Positions 48,736-59,700 of a stretch of DNA of 64,000 bases are shown here, one piece after another. The DNA comes from Puccinia triticina (Eukaryota > Basidiomycota > Pucciniomycetes > Pucciniales > Pucciniaceae), in assembly GCF_026914185.1 (NCBI RefSeq), contig NC_070562.1:7440001-7504000 (forward strand), written 5' to 3'. The position numbers and the translations under genes were made by a program. Position 1 is the first letter of the stretch; each line of letters starts with the position of its first letter. The notes under the pieces are model-generated. The model ran no database searches. It was not told the origin of the DNA and saw only the letters and a list, made by a program, of their open reading frames with translations.

Positions 48736-49286
48736 ATCTTACTTAACTTCCCTCCTTGCATGAAAAACCTGTGGACCAGCAACTCAAACTATTCCTCAAG
48801 GTACAGTTCTTCAAACGCTTTCATGTCATCTGCCGGAATGATTATGGTAAATAGATACTGGCGAATTCTGCAACAGGGAATTGAATTGCCGATTCAAGAA
48901 GCTATCGTCTTTTGGAGGCAGGCATTCTGTAACATAAGCAATGATAAATTCCGAAAAGATTACAGATATGCCGTTCAACACAGTTGCGGGCTTGAAGGCA
49001 GCCGAACCAATTTGTGACGATCACAACCGCATCAGTCGGACCCCTCGAATCACACGGCTGTCCATTCAAGCAAATTAGCCAGGTCAATTTGACTAAACAT
49101 CTCAATCAGATTTACCAGATTGACCTCAAATCGGACCTCATGAAAAATATCATCGAGTTCAAAAAGAACGACGAGCACTATCATCTGGCTTGTACGGCTG
49201 CTTGGGAACACCAACATAAAGCCTTGGGTGTTAAAAAGGGTGACGGTTTGGGTCAAGGGCGGAGTCAGTCTCACATCCGAACAGGT
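48736..49286 (+). pseudogene. PRI2: DNA primase large subunit, iron-sulfur domain fragment
   Basis: Begins with FPPCMKNLW. Then follow LPIQEAIVFWRQAF, ISNDKFRKDYRYAVQHSCG, LEGSR, SVGPLESHGCPFK, NDEHYHLACTAAWEHQH and GVKKGDGLGQG. These match, in order, the C-terminal iron-sulfur domain of eukaryotic primase large subunits (FPPCM, GLEGSR, HGCPF, ACTxxFE). There is a stop and frame change at about 49018, and the cysteine expected before the TASVGP segment is absent. Part of the region after FPPCMKNLW looks frame-shifted. N-terminal half missing. It lies head to head with the FAS2 fragment, about 15 bp apart. Non-functional copy. Confidence 0.8.
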
Positions 49287-49289
49287 CAG

Positions 49290-50195
49290 GTTTCTTCATT
49301 CTTTTGTCCTCTCTCCCTATTTTTTCTCCCCGGTCCAGCATTGAAACTAAACTCTGGATATTAATTGTCAAACCTACCATTGCTTTTGTAGATACTATGA
49401 AGCCAGTTACAAATTGAAAACTGCATCTAATCCAATTCAGTCAGCTTAATTTTACCAATTAATTCAGTTGTAACATCAGCGCCTGTAGTTGTAGTAGTGG
49501 GTTAAGGGAATCTTCGTCTGCTTTTCATATCTATTGTTTTTTCCAACTTTCCAACAGAATGGCAACATGTTCTACTTACTAGCTTTTGAGCTGTATTTTT
49601 TTAGTTGCCACTTCTGTTTGAGATTGTGAGTTCCTGTTTTGCTCAATTGTTGAAACTATCTGATTGGGGAATGTATTGAATCAAAAATCCAAATAGCATT
49701 GAGCACCCAAATTAAGTGAAAGAGGAGTATTAAAGGATAGGGAACATTGACTAAAAAATTAGAAAAATGGAAAGCAGGCATCAGGTGAAGAAGAAAAACA
49801 TTATGAAGCCAAGTGAGGGAGAGAACCATCAAAAGAAAGTTAGAAACAAAAGCAAGACAAGCAAATAAGATGACACCCAAAAGAAGAAGTAACAGAAAGT
49901 TGAACCAGACAAGAGGAGAAACAGCCCCCATGAGAAGAAGGAGAAAGACATCAGACAGGATGAGTTTTAGAGGTTTGAGTTCAAATATGTCAGGAATATG
50001 AAAAAATTCAAAAGTCAAAAATATGAAACAGTGGTGTGTCAGTAATCAGGTTGAATGAAAAGAATGAATTTTCTTCAATGATTACATCTAAGAAAATTCA
50101 AATATCAAGGATTCAGAGTTTAGAAAATGGATTTGTATCAGTCTGGAGAAGAATGTATGCGTGAACCTGGATTTCACTTACCAGGGAAGATATTA
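49290..50195. other. AT-rich region without a recognised gene
   Basis: Purine-rich AGAAG tracts on the plus strand at 49700-50000 give an open but low-complexity antisense frame. Nothing else seen. Confidence 0.4.
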
Positions 50196-50681
50196 TCCAA
50201 GTTTCTTAAATCCACAGAAATGTGGAAACCTAGATCTAAGTTTTGGCGTATTTCTAATTTAAAAAATAACACAACAGAAGAGCACACAATTTGGACAATA
50301 CACAGAGCAGTTGAAAATATCCCCAAAGACCCAAAGGACCTATGGATGACCCTCCAGCTGTGCCAGAGCAACAAGCAAAAAAGGGCCGGTTGTGAAAGAC
50401 TCTGTGAAAGAGCTGTCAAGGAGGGGCCTAATCAAGCAACTAGGGGGCTTCCAGGGAGGGGGCGGACGAAACCGGATCCCCTGGGGGGACAAACCACTGC
50501 ACCTCCCCCCATTAAATAGGCCAGCATCAACCAGTCCGGCTTGCGGTTCAACACACCACCACACCGCTTCCTTGCCAATTGTTGTCCCACCGGCGGTCTC
50601 CAAGTCTACTCAACAGGTAGCCACCCCTCAAATCACCAGGCAACCACTTGGTATGTATCAAGCCACTTCGCCACTGCCACC

Positions 50682-51107
50682 ACCATGCCCAACAACCCTA
50701 ACACCATATCTTACACATTTATCTTGACGGCCCACATTGTCACATTTGACAATTATGGCGTCAGTAGCCACATCAACCATCGTGCAGTGTTCGCATCCGT
50801 CACCGAGCTAGCCATTGCACTATGCAAGAAATCACTTGCGCCAGGAAGCACGACAAAGGCACCCCAGCTTTTCACCGTCAAGTCGGTTTTCGTAGTCCAG
50901 AAGTATCTCGCCCTGTTCGACCTGCCCCTGTCATTCATCAGGCTTGTACCCTCACTCGTCCAAGGCCCTTTGCAGCAGAACAACGCTGCACTGAACCCGC
51001 TCACCTATGACCCGAAGAACCAGAAAAGCACCCGGGAGAGTGAGCGGCAACGGGTCGCGCTTCCAGCCGGCTTCGAGAAAAGAATTCTTGGTCAGCGGGT
51101 TGAGTAG
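50682..51107 (+). CDS. Unrecognised protein in Helitron H5
   Basis: An ATG start and an open frame of 141 codons (MPNNPNTISYTFILTAHIV), with beta-like stretches (QLFTVKSVFVVQKYL) and a polar C-terminus. It follows the Helitron 5' module at the distance where H1 and H2 place OB-A. I could not align it with OB-A with any confidence. It may be a diverged accessory gene or a captured fragment; intron borders were not found. Confidence 0.35.
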   Translation, partial: TMPNNPNTISYTFILTAHIVTFDNYGVSSHINHRAVFASVTELAIALCKKSLAPGSTTKAPQLFTVKSVFVVQKYLALFDLPLSFIRLVPSLVQGPLQQNNAALNPLTYDPKNQKSTRESERQRVALPAGFEKRILGQRVE

Positions 51108-51715
51108 CTATCGCGCAGCTAGGAACACCTTTTTGAGTCATCAATCACAGATGGTTTGGGACCGTCATCTCTACATGGTCCTCTCCCAGTTCATGTTGGT
51201 CCTCACCCCCCTCCTCCAACGCTTTGGACCATCGTGATGCTCACCAGAAAGCTCTTGTCTGCATTCTGTTGCTCTATTCTTTCTGGGCTTACAGGTACTT
51301 CAATACCGTCAAAAGGGTGGTCTGATCATCCATTCATTCGCCCGCGAATCCATCCCCCAACCCTCCCAAGCAAAAGTTTATCGGCATCACTTACCTCTTT
51401 CTTCTGTGGGTTTTTTGTTTTGCTCTGGGGTCTATAGGCTTGCCCACTTTTCCATTGTTATTCAGTCACAAAGTTCCTCAGAAGAGCCGCAACATACCTA
51501 TCCTTGTCAATATACGATATCCCGGCGTTCAGAAGTGTAAACAGATACATCTACATCTATCTCTATTTCTGCTTAAACTCAATGGAATCAGTGGAACGCT
51601 GTTGGAATATATGGTCACAATGTGCCAGTTCATGACTGGATGATTGTCTGTTTAATGTAGATTTGTCTTTGCACCAACCACTCTTAAGAACTTTGAGTGT
51701 CACAGTGAGCCTGTC

Positions 51716-52620
51716 GTGTCTTTTCAAACCTTGATTAAGGCAAAACTGCACACTAAAAGCTGTCTTAATCCCCGCCGCCGCTGCAACAATGATGCTGGAC
51801 ACTGCACCTGGCAGGGACTTACCCTTTGCGAGAGGAGGAGGTCAAAAACGAGCAAAGGTCCAACTTTGCTGGTCACAACGTTCCTGTTGTCAAGCGGGTG
51901 CCCGCTCAGCTCTTCGGTGGTACCTTGGGATTGCTCCACCCTTCATCCGCCGCAACCAAAGAGAAGCAGGCATCTGAACGGCGCAAACGTGAGGGGGTTG
52001 GCTTGCGTGGCATTCAGCGCGAATAACACCTTTCCCAGATAGACCCACCACCAAGCAAGCTTCTTTGATTGCTATCCCGGTCAACCAAGCGCCTGTAGAC
52101 TTCTTGGCGGATCCCAACAAGTATTCATCAACACTTTTCATTGCTGGTATTAAGCAATGTCCCATCACTTCTCTGCACCCTTTTGGTACCTTAGTCGAGG
52201 AGCTTGGCCCCATCGGTGACATTGAGGTTGAACCCGATTCTCTGCTCAAAAACTGTAACTTCACCTTGGAGGAATTCTCCAAGAATGTTGTCAGTTTCTT
52301 GCTGCCGTTGCCGTGGACCATCCCCAAACGTGAATAAAATATGCATTGTGACTTCAGGAACCGGGTTGTTTTGACGATCAATGGCGCAACCGCTCAAGAC
52401 TTGGATGGTGCTTTGCCCATTTCAAAGAATGAAGACAGCAGCCTTGATTCTTGAAGTAGGAGTGCACATCACAGATGTCACTTATTTTGTCAAGCCAAGA
52501 ACCGCGTTGGATTGCAAAGCTTGCAAGAGAGCAACTACCATCTATCTGGTTCAACGAGCTGTCCCCATGCTCCCTCCCACTCTTTCTGAGCACTCAAAAC
52601 CACATTTTGCAAACTTGTAG
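51716..52620 (+). pseudogene. SSD1/DIS3L2-like RNase II family fragment, captured
   Basis: Reading order: KAKLHTKSCLNPRRR (51730); FAGHNVPVVKRVPAQLFGG and LLHPSSAATKEKQ (51850-51980); IAIPVNQAPVDFLADPNKYS, ITSLHPFGTLVEELGPIGD and FTLEEFSKNVV (52065-52320); [19 protein letters not shown] (52362-52420); and [19 protein letters not shown] with [16 protein letters not shown] (52458-52590). This is the cold-shock and RNB segment of fungal SSD1-type RNA-binding proteins, related to DIS3L2. Working RNB enzymes have DPxxAxDxDDA at the active site; here N, G and G replace key residues, although SSD1 proteins are themselves catalytically degenerate. Frame changes near 51830, 52030, 52335 and 52455 show decay. 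It ends abruptly before the 3' end of Helitron H5. Confidence 0.82.
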
Positions 52621-52934
52621 TTAGTCTGTATATTCTATCCTACATCCATTGAATGAAAATCATTGGTTCTTTCCCTCTTTTCCACCATTGAGCTGTTCCA
52701 GTGAGAAAATCATATGTCACTGTCATTCTTATTTTCCTTGTTTCTCCAGCCCCTGTTTGAGCTTTGAGGTAAAAAAATCAACAAGGGGTTCACTAATTTT
52801 GCGGTCAGCCCAGCACTTCTAATGTTAGTTCTGGTGGTGTAGAAGAGGAGAGGTGTGCTGATCTAAGAAATCTGATTTTTGTAGCACAGCACAGCAATTC
52901 ACTCTTGCAGCGGCGAAGCCGCCTTGGCCTTCAG

Positions 52935-53128
52935 TGATAAAAAAATAATACAAAGAATTAGCACGACGACTCCCAAAAAAAAATTATTTTGGGTCGACGA
53001 CTCCCAAAAAACCCGTACCCAAAAAAAGGGTCTAGGTCGACGTCGAGCGCTGGTCGAAAAATAGTCGCGCCGACGTATGGGAGTCGTTTTCCCAAAAGTT
53101 GGGAGTTGTTTTTCCAAGACCCTAGTGT
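52935..53128. other. Short spacer with GACTCCCAAAA repeats
   Basis: Repeated and inverted CGACTCCCAAAA and TTTTGGGAGT words, ending CCCTAGTG where the CACTA-like palindrome begins. Perhaps a degraded MITE. Confidence 0.35.
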
Positions 53129-55185
53129 ATATTGATCAAATTATATTGATCAATTTTTTTTGTATTCCTCTTGATACCTTTGTCCATGTTCCATTTTGCC
53201 TTAATACTCTTCTATAATCTCTCAACTTCCCCCTGTGTTAGCTTCAAGCCACAGGAATCTTTTCCTTTTTTTCCCTGATAAAATTCATGCATTTCTACAT
53301 ACACCATTCTGTTCTTCCTGAAAAAAAGACATTGCAAGTTTTAGGATTAATCCAGGGTGGCTGAGGGGTCTCAGAAATTTTGGATTGATTTTTTTACTTC
53401 AACCATTGATCTTATCAGAAGTCTCCAAATCTAATTTTTGTCAAAAAAGGGAAACATTGACCCCTCACCTCTCTCACAATACCATCCTTCCTGGGTTGTT
53501 AATTTGGTGTGACCTTAAATTTCCTGAAGATGTTGCATATCATCCTTGGTATGCTACATGCATATAAGGCCTTTTGAAATTAGTTTAACATGGTTGAGCA
53601 TATTTGTGTCAGGGTCTTAACACCAAGAAACTACCAACTTAGTGATATCTGGCAACCAATCACTTTGTAGGTGCTACATTTGGCGGTTTTGTGGTCATTC
53701 AAGGTACACAGTGAATCTTTGACAGAATTTGATCATTTTGATAACAATATCATGGAAGAACTCCCATGCTGCCCTGAGATATAGTGGCAGAGCACCAAGA
53801 AACTACCAAATTAGTGATATTTGGCAGCTGATCACATTGTGGCTGCTACATTTGGGGGTTTTGTGGTCATTCAAGGTACACAATCCAGCTCTGAGCACTG
53901 CAAAAACAACTGTGTCAACGGTGAGCAGTTGACATGCGGTAACTCTGAGGAAGCTTGTGGTGTTACACCAGCCTTACTCAAGGTTTGACTAAACCCAAGC
54001 TTCAATGCACAGTCACTGTGCACCTTGCACAGTGACTGTGCCAACAAAGACATTTGTGCATTCAGTTGGAGTTACAATGGCAGCTTGGCTTGAGTATCCT
54101 GCATGTCAACTGCAAGCAGTTGGACAAGTTTTTTTTGCAGTGGAGGGCATTTGATCATTTTGGTAACAATATCATGGAAGAACTCCCACGCTGCGCTGAG
54201 ATATAGTGGCAGAAACACCAAGAAACTACCAAATTAAATATAGCAGCCACAATGTGATCAGTTGCCAAATATCACTCATTTGGTAGTTTATTGGCCTTTC
54301 TGCCACTATATCTCAGTGCAGCGTCGTAGTTCTTCCATGATATTGTTACCAAAATGATCAAATTCCCTCAAAGATTCATTGTGTACCTTGAATGACCACA
54401 AAACCCCCAAATGTAGCAGACACAATGTGATCAGTTGCCAAATATCACTAATTTGGTAGTTTCTTGGTGTTTCTGCCACTATATCTCAGCGCAGCATGGG
54501 AGTTCTTCCATGATATTGTTATCAAAATGATCAAATTCTGTCAAAGATTCACTGTGTACCTTGAATGACCACAAAACCGCCAAATGTAGCACCTACAAAG
54601 TGATTGGTTTCCAGATATCACTAAGTTGGTAGTTTCTTGGTGTTAAGACCCTGACACAAATATGCTCAACCATGTTAAACTAATTTCAAAAGGCCTTATA
54701 TGCATGTAGCATACCAAGGATGATATGCAACATCTTCAGGAAATTTAAGGTCACACCAAATTAACAACCCAGGAAGGATGGTATTGTGAGAGAGGTGAGG
54801 GGTCAATGTTTCCCTTTTTTGACAAAAATTAGATTTGGAGACTTCTGATAAGATCAATGGTTGAAGTAAAAAAATCAATCCAAAATTTCTGAGACCCCTC
54901 AGCCACCCTGGATTAATCCTAAAACTTGCAATGTCTTTTTTTCAGGAAGAACAGAATGGTGTATGTAGAAATGCATGAATTTTATCAGGGAAAAAAAAGA
55001 AAAGATTCCTGTGGCTTGAAGCTAAAACAGGGGGAAGTTGAGAGATTATAGAAGAGTATTAAGGCAACATGGAACAAGGACAAATGTATCAAGAGGAATA
55101 CAAAAAAAATTGATCAATATAATTTGATCAATATACGCTGTACTGATCAATATACGACATCGCAAATTCATCCATGTTGGTAGTG
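53129..55185. mobile_element. Large palindromic CACTA-like element
   Basis: The left arm (from 53129) and right arm (to about 55110) are inverted, near-identical copies of about 0.7 kb. The same 60-codon frame occurs on the plus strand at 53385-53567 and on the minus strand at 54696-54878 without change. The right end finishes TTGGTAGTG at 55185 (CACTACCAA read inward). The left arm lacks the outer 70 bp or so. The arms contain TTGATCAATATA motifs and degenerate units of the 173-bp repeat. No transposase gene. The end at 30195 belongs to the same family. Confidence 0.75.
53896..54142. mobile_element. CACTA-type MITE, 247 bp
   Basis: Ends CACTGCAAAAACAACTG and CAAGTTTTTTTTGCAGTG, with the 3-bp duplication GAG on both sides (53893-53895, 54143-54145). 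Lies in a 173-bp-type unit of the palindrome. Internal palindromes such as CACAGTCACTGTG. Confidence 0.8.
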
Positions 55186-56262
55186 TTTTGAAGCCAAGCG
55201 CCTGGCACTTTTGCAGCCGTGCGAGAAGGACGGACCTATTCATGACAGCAAGATTGACGAGATGCGCCGTAGATTCCCAAAGACAAAGGCCTGGCTTGAT
55301 TGGTGGACAATGGCCAACGTTGAATGCATGTTGTTTCCAAGCCGCCCGAAGATGCTTGAGGACTCGCCAAATGGCGATGATGGCCTTCCAAGCTCAACCA
55401 ACGCTCAGGAGAGCATGCACCGGCTTTACTACATGTTCAGTTAAATACTTTTTTTATTATGATGATTCCAATAGCCTTAATTGTGTTTTTTTAACTGTCT
55501 TTGCTGATGAAGCTCTCATGAACCCATAGTCCAGGAAAGAACCATTTGATTTCAGGTTTTTCCCAACTCTATGCGTTTGTAAAGGCATTGCAGATGGAGC
55601 ATTCACTGATGATGCGCGGCGTGCCAACCTGCTACGGCATTAAAACCCAGGCGCAGAAGGATGTATCCCACTCAATTGCGTGGGTCAAGCCGACAAAGCA
55701 ACAGCGGGCCGCGCTCAATGATGGACGCCCCCCTGACACAACTGAAGCCCTTCTTGATCATCCCAAGGGTGAAGCGCTGCGCTTCGCTTCAGAAAGCGGC
55801 CCATTCAGCGAAGCGCAGCGGGACCCCGCTTCTATCTCAGGCCAATTAGCGCAAGCGCAAGCGCCGGCGCGCTGCGCTTGCGCTAAGTTTAGCGATTCCC
55901 CGCTTGTTTCTCTGAGCCGTTAGCGCAAGCGCAGCGGTTTCGAGCTGCGCTTGCGCTATATCCAGCGCAAAAAGCGGGTTAAACGCTTTTTTTCCCGCTT
56001 CATTACGCTTTGTAGCGCGATTTTCCGCTGTGTAGCGACACAAGCGCAGCGCTGCGCAGAGGAGAGCCCAGCGACAGTTGGCTTGCCCAAAGGTTGGTTT
56101 GCACCTTGCAGGCGACCCACCGCAGCACCCAAGCATCTTTTGTACCAAATAAATAACTCCAATTGGGCAGATACTTCCACCTCCCCAGCAACTCAATCTT
56201 GCATCACATATTCACAGATTCACTTGGAAGCTCCCTCAACCAACTAAATCTTGTTTTTGAGA

Positions 56263-59054
56263 ATGTCACCCAACCATACTAACAGCCATACCTCCGATGA
56301 GGTCCCCTCCACCCCACCAAATATTGCTGAAATTTCACCTGAGGTATCACAATCTGCCCGCAGGGAATCAACCCGACTCCGAACCCCCGTTGTAAAACCT
56401 GGCTTTGTCCGCACTGAGGGTGATTCCTGTCGAACTCTTAGTACCCAAGTCCCACCAAGGCGCACCCAAAATCAGGCTCAGCCCGACAGTGACATAGAAA
56501 TTGCAGAACCCTTGGAGGAGGAAAGTGCACCCGGGTGATAAGGCAAGATTTGGCTCCTTTTTCTTTCACCCGCTTACTACATCTCATTGATTTTTCTTTT
56601 CTCTTTTTTTTGGTAGGCATTCACCCAGGTCACCCAAGTTTCCACCCGCACCGGCAAGAAGATTACTGTTGACACAGTACAGGACTCGGACGAAGAAAAC
56701 GCCAAAGTCCAAGACAAATCCAAGAAAGTGTCAAAGGACGGGTAAGATCATCCCGTTTGTACTTTTAAGCCCAGGGAATGGGTCCCAAACTAGTAAGAAT
56801 TTTCTATTTCAACTCATGTGGCATGATGTGCCTGATGTCAATGACTTGAATCCTAGTCCCCCGAGTCAACGGGTTATGCCTGTTGGTGGTGCCCAAGCAA
56901 ATACAGGGCGCAGAACCGTTCAAACTACAACCTCAAGGCCCACCGCGATGGTTCCCACTACAAAGGCTCCGTACGATCTGCCTGCCCTGGACGGGCCAAG
57001 GCAATTGCCGCTGGCGCCAAACTCCCACCAACTGCAACCGAGTTATTCAAAGCAGCAGCGCAGGCGAATCCAGACACAGCGGGTACTTTGACAGCATTTG
57101 TATCTAAAGGTAACTTTAACAACGAAACTCTGAACAAGCTAATTGTCATATGGATCGTTCGGCATTGCCTCCCTTGGCTACGAATCAAAGATCATCTTAT
57201 CCGAGTAGCTTTTGATTACGCTGTCCATAATTCCCATATCCGATCTCGAATCTGGGCCGCGCTTCAAGCACACAAGCTTTATGTCAAAAAACGCTTGCGG
57301 GTTGTCCAAGCTATCAAGGTATGCATTTTTTTTATGAATTCCTATATCTACATCAACTGAATTTTGGTCTTTGCTCTAGGATTCTGACTTGAAGATCAGC
57401 ATGGTATCCAATGTTTGGACAACCAAGGGTAGCCACAAGGCTTTTTTAGGTATTTCCTGCTGCTACATCAACAAGGACTGGACCTATGTATCACAGCATC
57501 TCGCCATTAAGTATGTTTCTTGGCATCATAATGATCTTTACTTGGCGGCTCCTTTTGCAAACACATTGGTGAAACATGGTCTGCATAAAAAGATGAGTAC
57601 TTGAAATCTCGTCTCGCCCTCAGGGGGAATGCACCAGTTGACCTTTCTTTTGTCACTACGTTCTCGCGCAGACTACTGACTCTGGCAGCAACAACTTCAC
57701 AATGGCCAGAGAAGTTGCCTCAATCTTCTTGGCCGTTGATCTCACCGAATGGGAAGTTGAAACGCTGCATATGCCATGTGATTGCTCTTATCCTTGGTGC
57801 CGGACTGAAGGCTCTGCGGATCTCAAAGCTGATGCTTCGGTCCGAAAAGGCTGACCAGAGTTTTCCAGCCCTTGCGACTGTTGTTGAGGTGGATGAACCG
57901 ACTGAAGAAATTACCAAGGTCATCAAAGAGTCTGATGAAGAAGATATTGATCCAGACAATGCAGCGGCTGGTTCACCCAAGGCTGATGACAATGAAAACA
58001 ATGATGACAATAGCAGCCGTGGGATCGGGCTCACTTTGAAAAAGGTGTGTTTTATAGTTTCAAAGCCACTCACAATACAAAAGTTTGAAGGCCACAATTT
58101 TCCACACAGCTCCACTAAATATGTCGTTGAATTGCATCTTCACCACAGAAGCAGGCAGAGTGGAGGTTGTGGGCTGCAAAGTTAAGCTATAAGGGCCGTG
58201 GTGTGATCGGTGGCTACGGAATACAATGGAACATTGCCTACAAGAGCCGTTCAAGGGCTTACGAGGGCAGGAGAGTAAGCTTTCAAGGCTGGCCAACTGG
58301 ATTAATCTGTGCTTTAACTAACCAAAATCACACAATTCCCAGGTCATCAAGCAACTGCTTGAGAATGAATCAGATAAGTGCTCCGGAAAATCAACAGCCA
58401 AGCATTTCTTCAAGAAGTATGAGTTGAGTTCCGAGGAATGGAGTGATGTGAATAGCTTGAACATTTCCCTCAAAGTAAGCATCTTGTTTATTGTTTTTCT
58501 TCAGACATTCCTTAGCTGATCACTGCTTCCTTTCTGATAGGACTTCTTGGAAATGACTAAGAGGATGGAAGGCGATAAGCCTCTCTTACCAATGGTCATC
58601 TACGAGTATGTGCGACTTCTCAATACTCTTGAGAAAAGAAAGGCGGCTGCCTACTTGTCTCCTTTGGCCCCCATGTTTGACCCAATGATGAGGACAACTC
58701 AGAAGTACTTGAATCTAGCGCTTGAGTGTGATACAGTGGTGCTGGCCACATTCCTTCACCCGGCGTGGAGGATGATGCTTTTTCACAAACAATTTGAGAC
58801 ACATGTGGACCAAATTGTTGATCTAGTCCAGAAAGCCTTTGACACTTGGCGCAAGGAAATCCAAGCTGGCCTACCACCTTCCCCTCTTGAAGAATCATCC
58901 GAACCAAACGATATCGGTAATCACTCCAGCTTGGATTCCAATGGTAAGGCATTTTATTTTACGAAACGGTGTCAAGATGGGAGGCGACTTTGAAGATTGT
59001 CAGGCAGTGATTGATGCCGCTCAAAAGAACCCAAAGTTCAAGAAGGCTTCCTAA
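56263..59054 (+). pseudogene. hAT2 transposase, damaged and C-terminally incomplete
   Basis: ATG at 56263 (MSPNHTNSHTSDE), then a Ser/Pro-rich N-terminus. A BED-finger remnant lies near 56900-56960, then TLTAFVSKGNFNNETLNK and VRHCLPWLRIKDHLIRVAF. Catalytic block MVSNVWTTKGSHKAFLG follows at about 57400. TTDSGSNNFTMA comes at about 57665, then ILGAGLKALRIS, an acidic stretch, and the C-terminal helical part with YLSPLAPMFDPMMRTTQKYL (58653). It parallels hAT1 block by block but is a distinct family member. Frame changes near 57600 and 57770 break it. The C-terminal dimerisation block seen in hAT1 (TVERLFSAA) is absent; the frame ends at 59054 after unrelated codons. Confidence 0.75.
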
Positions 59055-59224
59055 ATTATTTTCTTCCCTCTTTCCTCACCTTCCCCCACCATCTGTTTTC
59101 CCTTTCTTATTTATGCCCCCATTCCTATTTCTTTTCTATGCCAATCCCATCTCCTCCAAACCTCTGGTCGCCCCCCCTCCCCCAATATGTGCACTATAAA
59201 GCGGAATAAAAGCGGACCTGGACC

Positions 59225-59700
59225 AACAGTGGGCCGCTACGCTAAACTACGCTATTTTAGCCCTAATGTTTAGCGTAGCGACAAAAAGCGCTGGCCTTTT
59301 TTGAATAGCGTTAGCGCGCTGTTAGCGCCGCTACGCTGCGCTAATTTTCAGCGGCGCTAACAGCACACCATTTTTGGTTTAGCGTTAGCGCTAAACTACA
59401 GCCACTACGCTGCGCTATGTTGCGCTAAGGCGCTTTTAGCGGAAAAACGGCCTTTTTTGCCTCAAAAAGCGCTGTAGCGCAGCGTAGCGAACACTCTTTT
59501 GCGCCCTGCGTGCTTAGCGTTAGCGCCATTGCGCAAATCTGCGCTAACGCTACGCTAAAAGCTAAAATATCTTTGCACCCTGCGCGCGTAGCGTTAGCGC
59601 AGATGCGCGCGATTGCGCTAACACTACGCTAAAAAAATAGCGCATTTGCGCTGCTCTACGCTATGCTAACAGCTTTGTTAGCGTAGCTGACCCACTGTTA
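59225..59700. mobile_element. hAT-type MITE, 476 bp
   Basis: Ends AACAGTGGGCCGCTACGCTA and TAGCGTAGCTGACCCACTGTTA, flanked by the perfect 8-bp duplication CCTGGACC (59217-59224, 59701-59708). The inside is almost wholly GCGCTAA/TTAGCGC palindromes. It sits within hAT2, after the transposase. Confidence 0.85.

Larger units (their letters stand above)
50196..52934 (+). mobile_element. Helitron H5 carrying a captured gene fragment
   Basis: The 5' end TCCAAGTTTCTTAAATCC at 50196 follows A. A hairpin CCACA-GAAA-TGTGG lies 17 bp inside. The shared 5' module runs to about 50500. The 3' end is GCGGC-GAA-GCCGC, then CTTGGCCTTCAG at 52934, followed by T; the last bases differ from CTAG in the other copies. 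Cargo: an unrecognised open frame (50682-51107) and an SSD1-like fragment (51716-52620). No Rep/helicase, so non-autonomous. Confidence 0.75.

Noticed and set aside
53105..53128. CCCTAG|T after a GGGA hairpin as a further Helitron 3' end
   Set aside because: The hairpin differs from the GGCGGC type of all other copies, and no matching 5' end was found.
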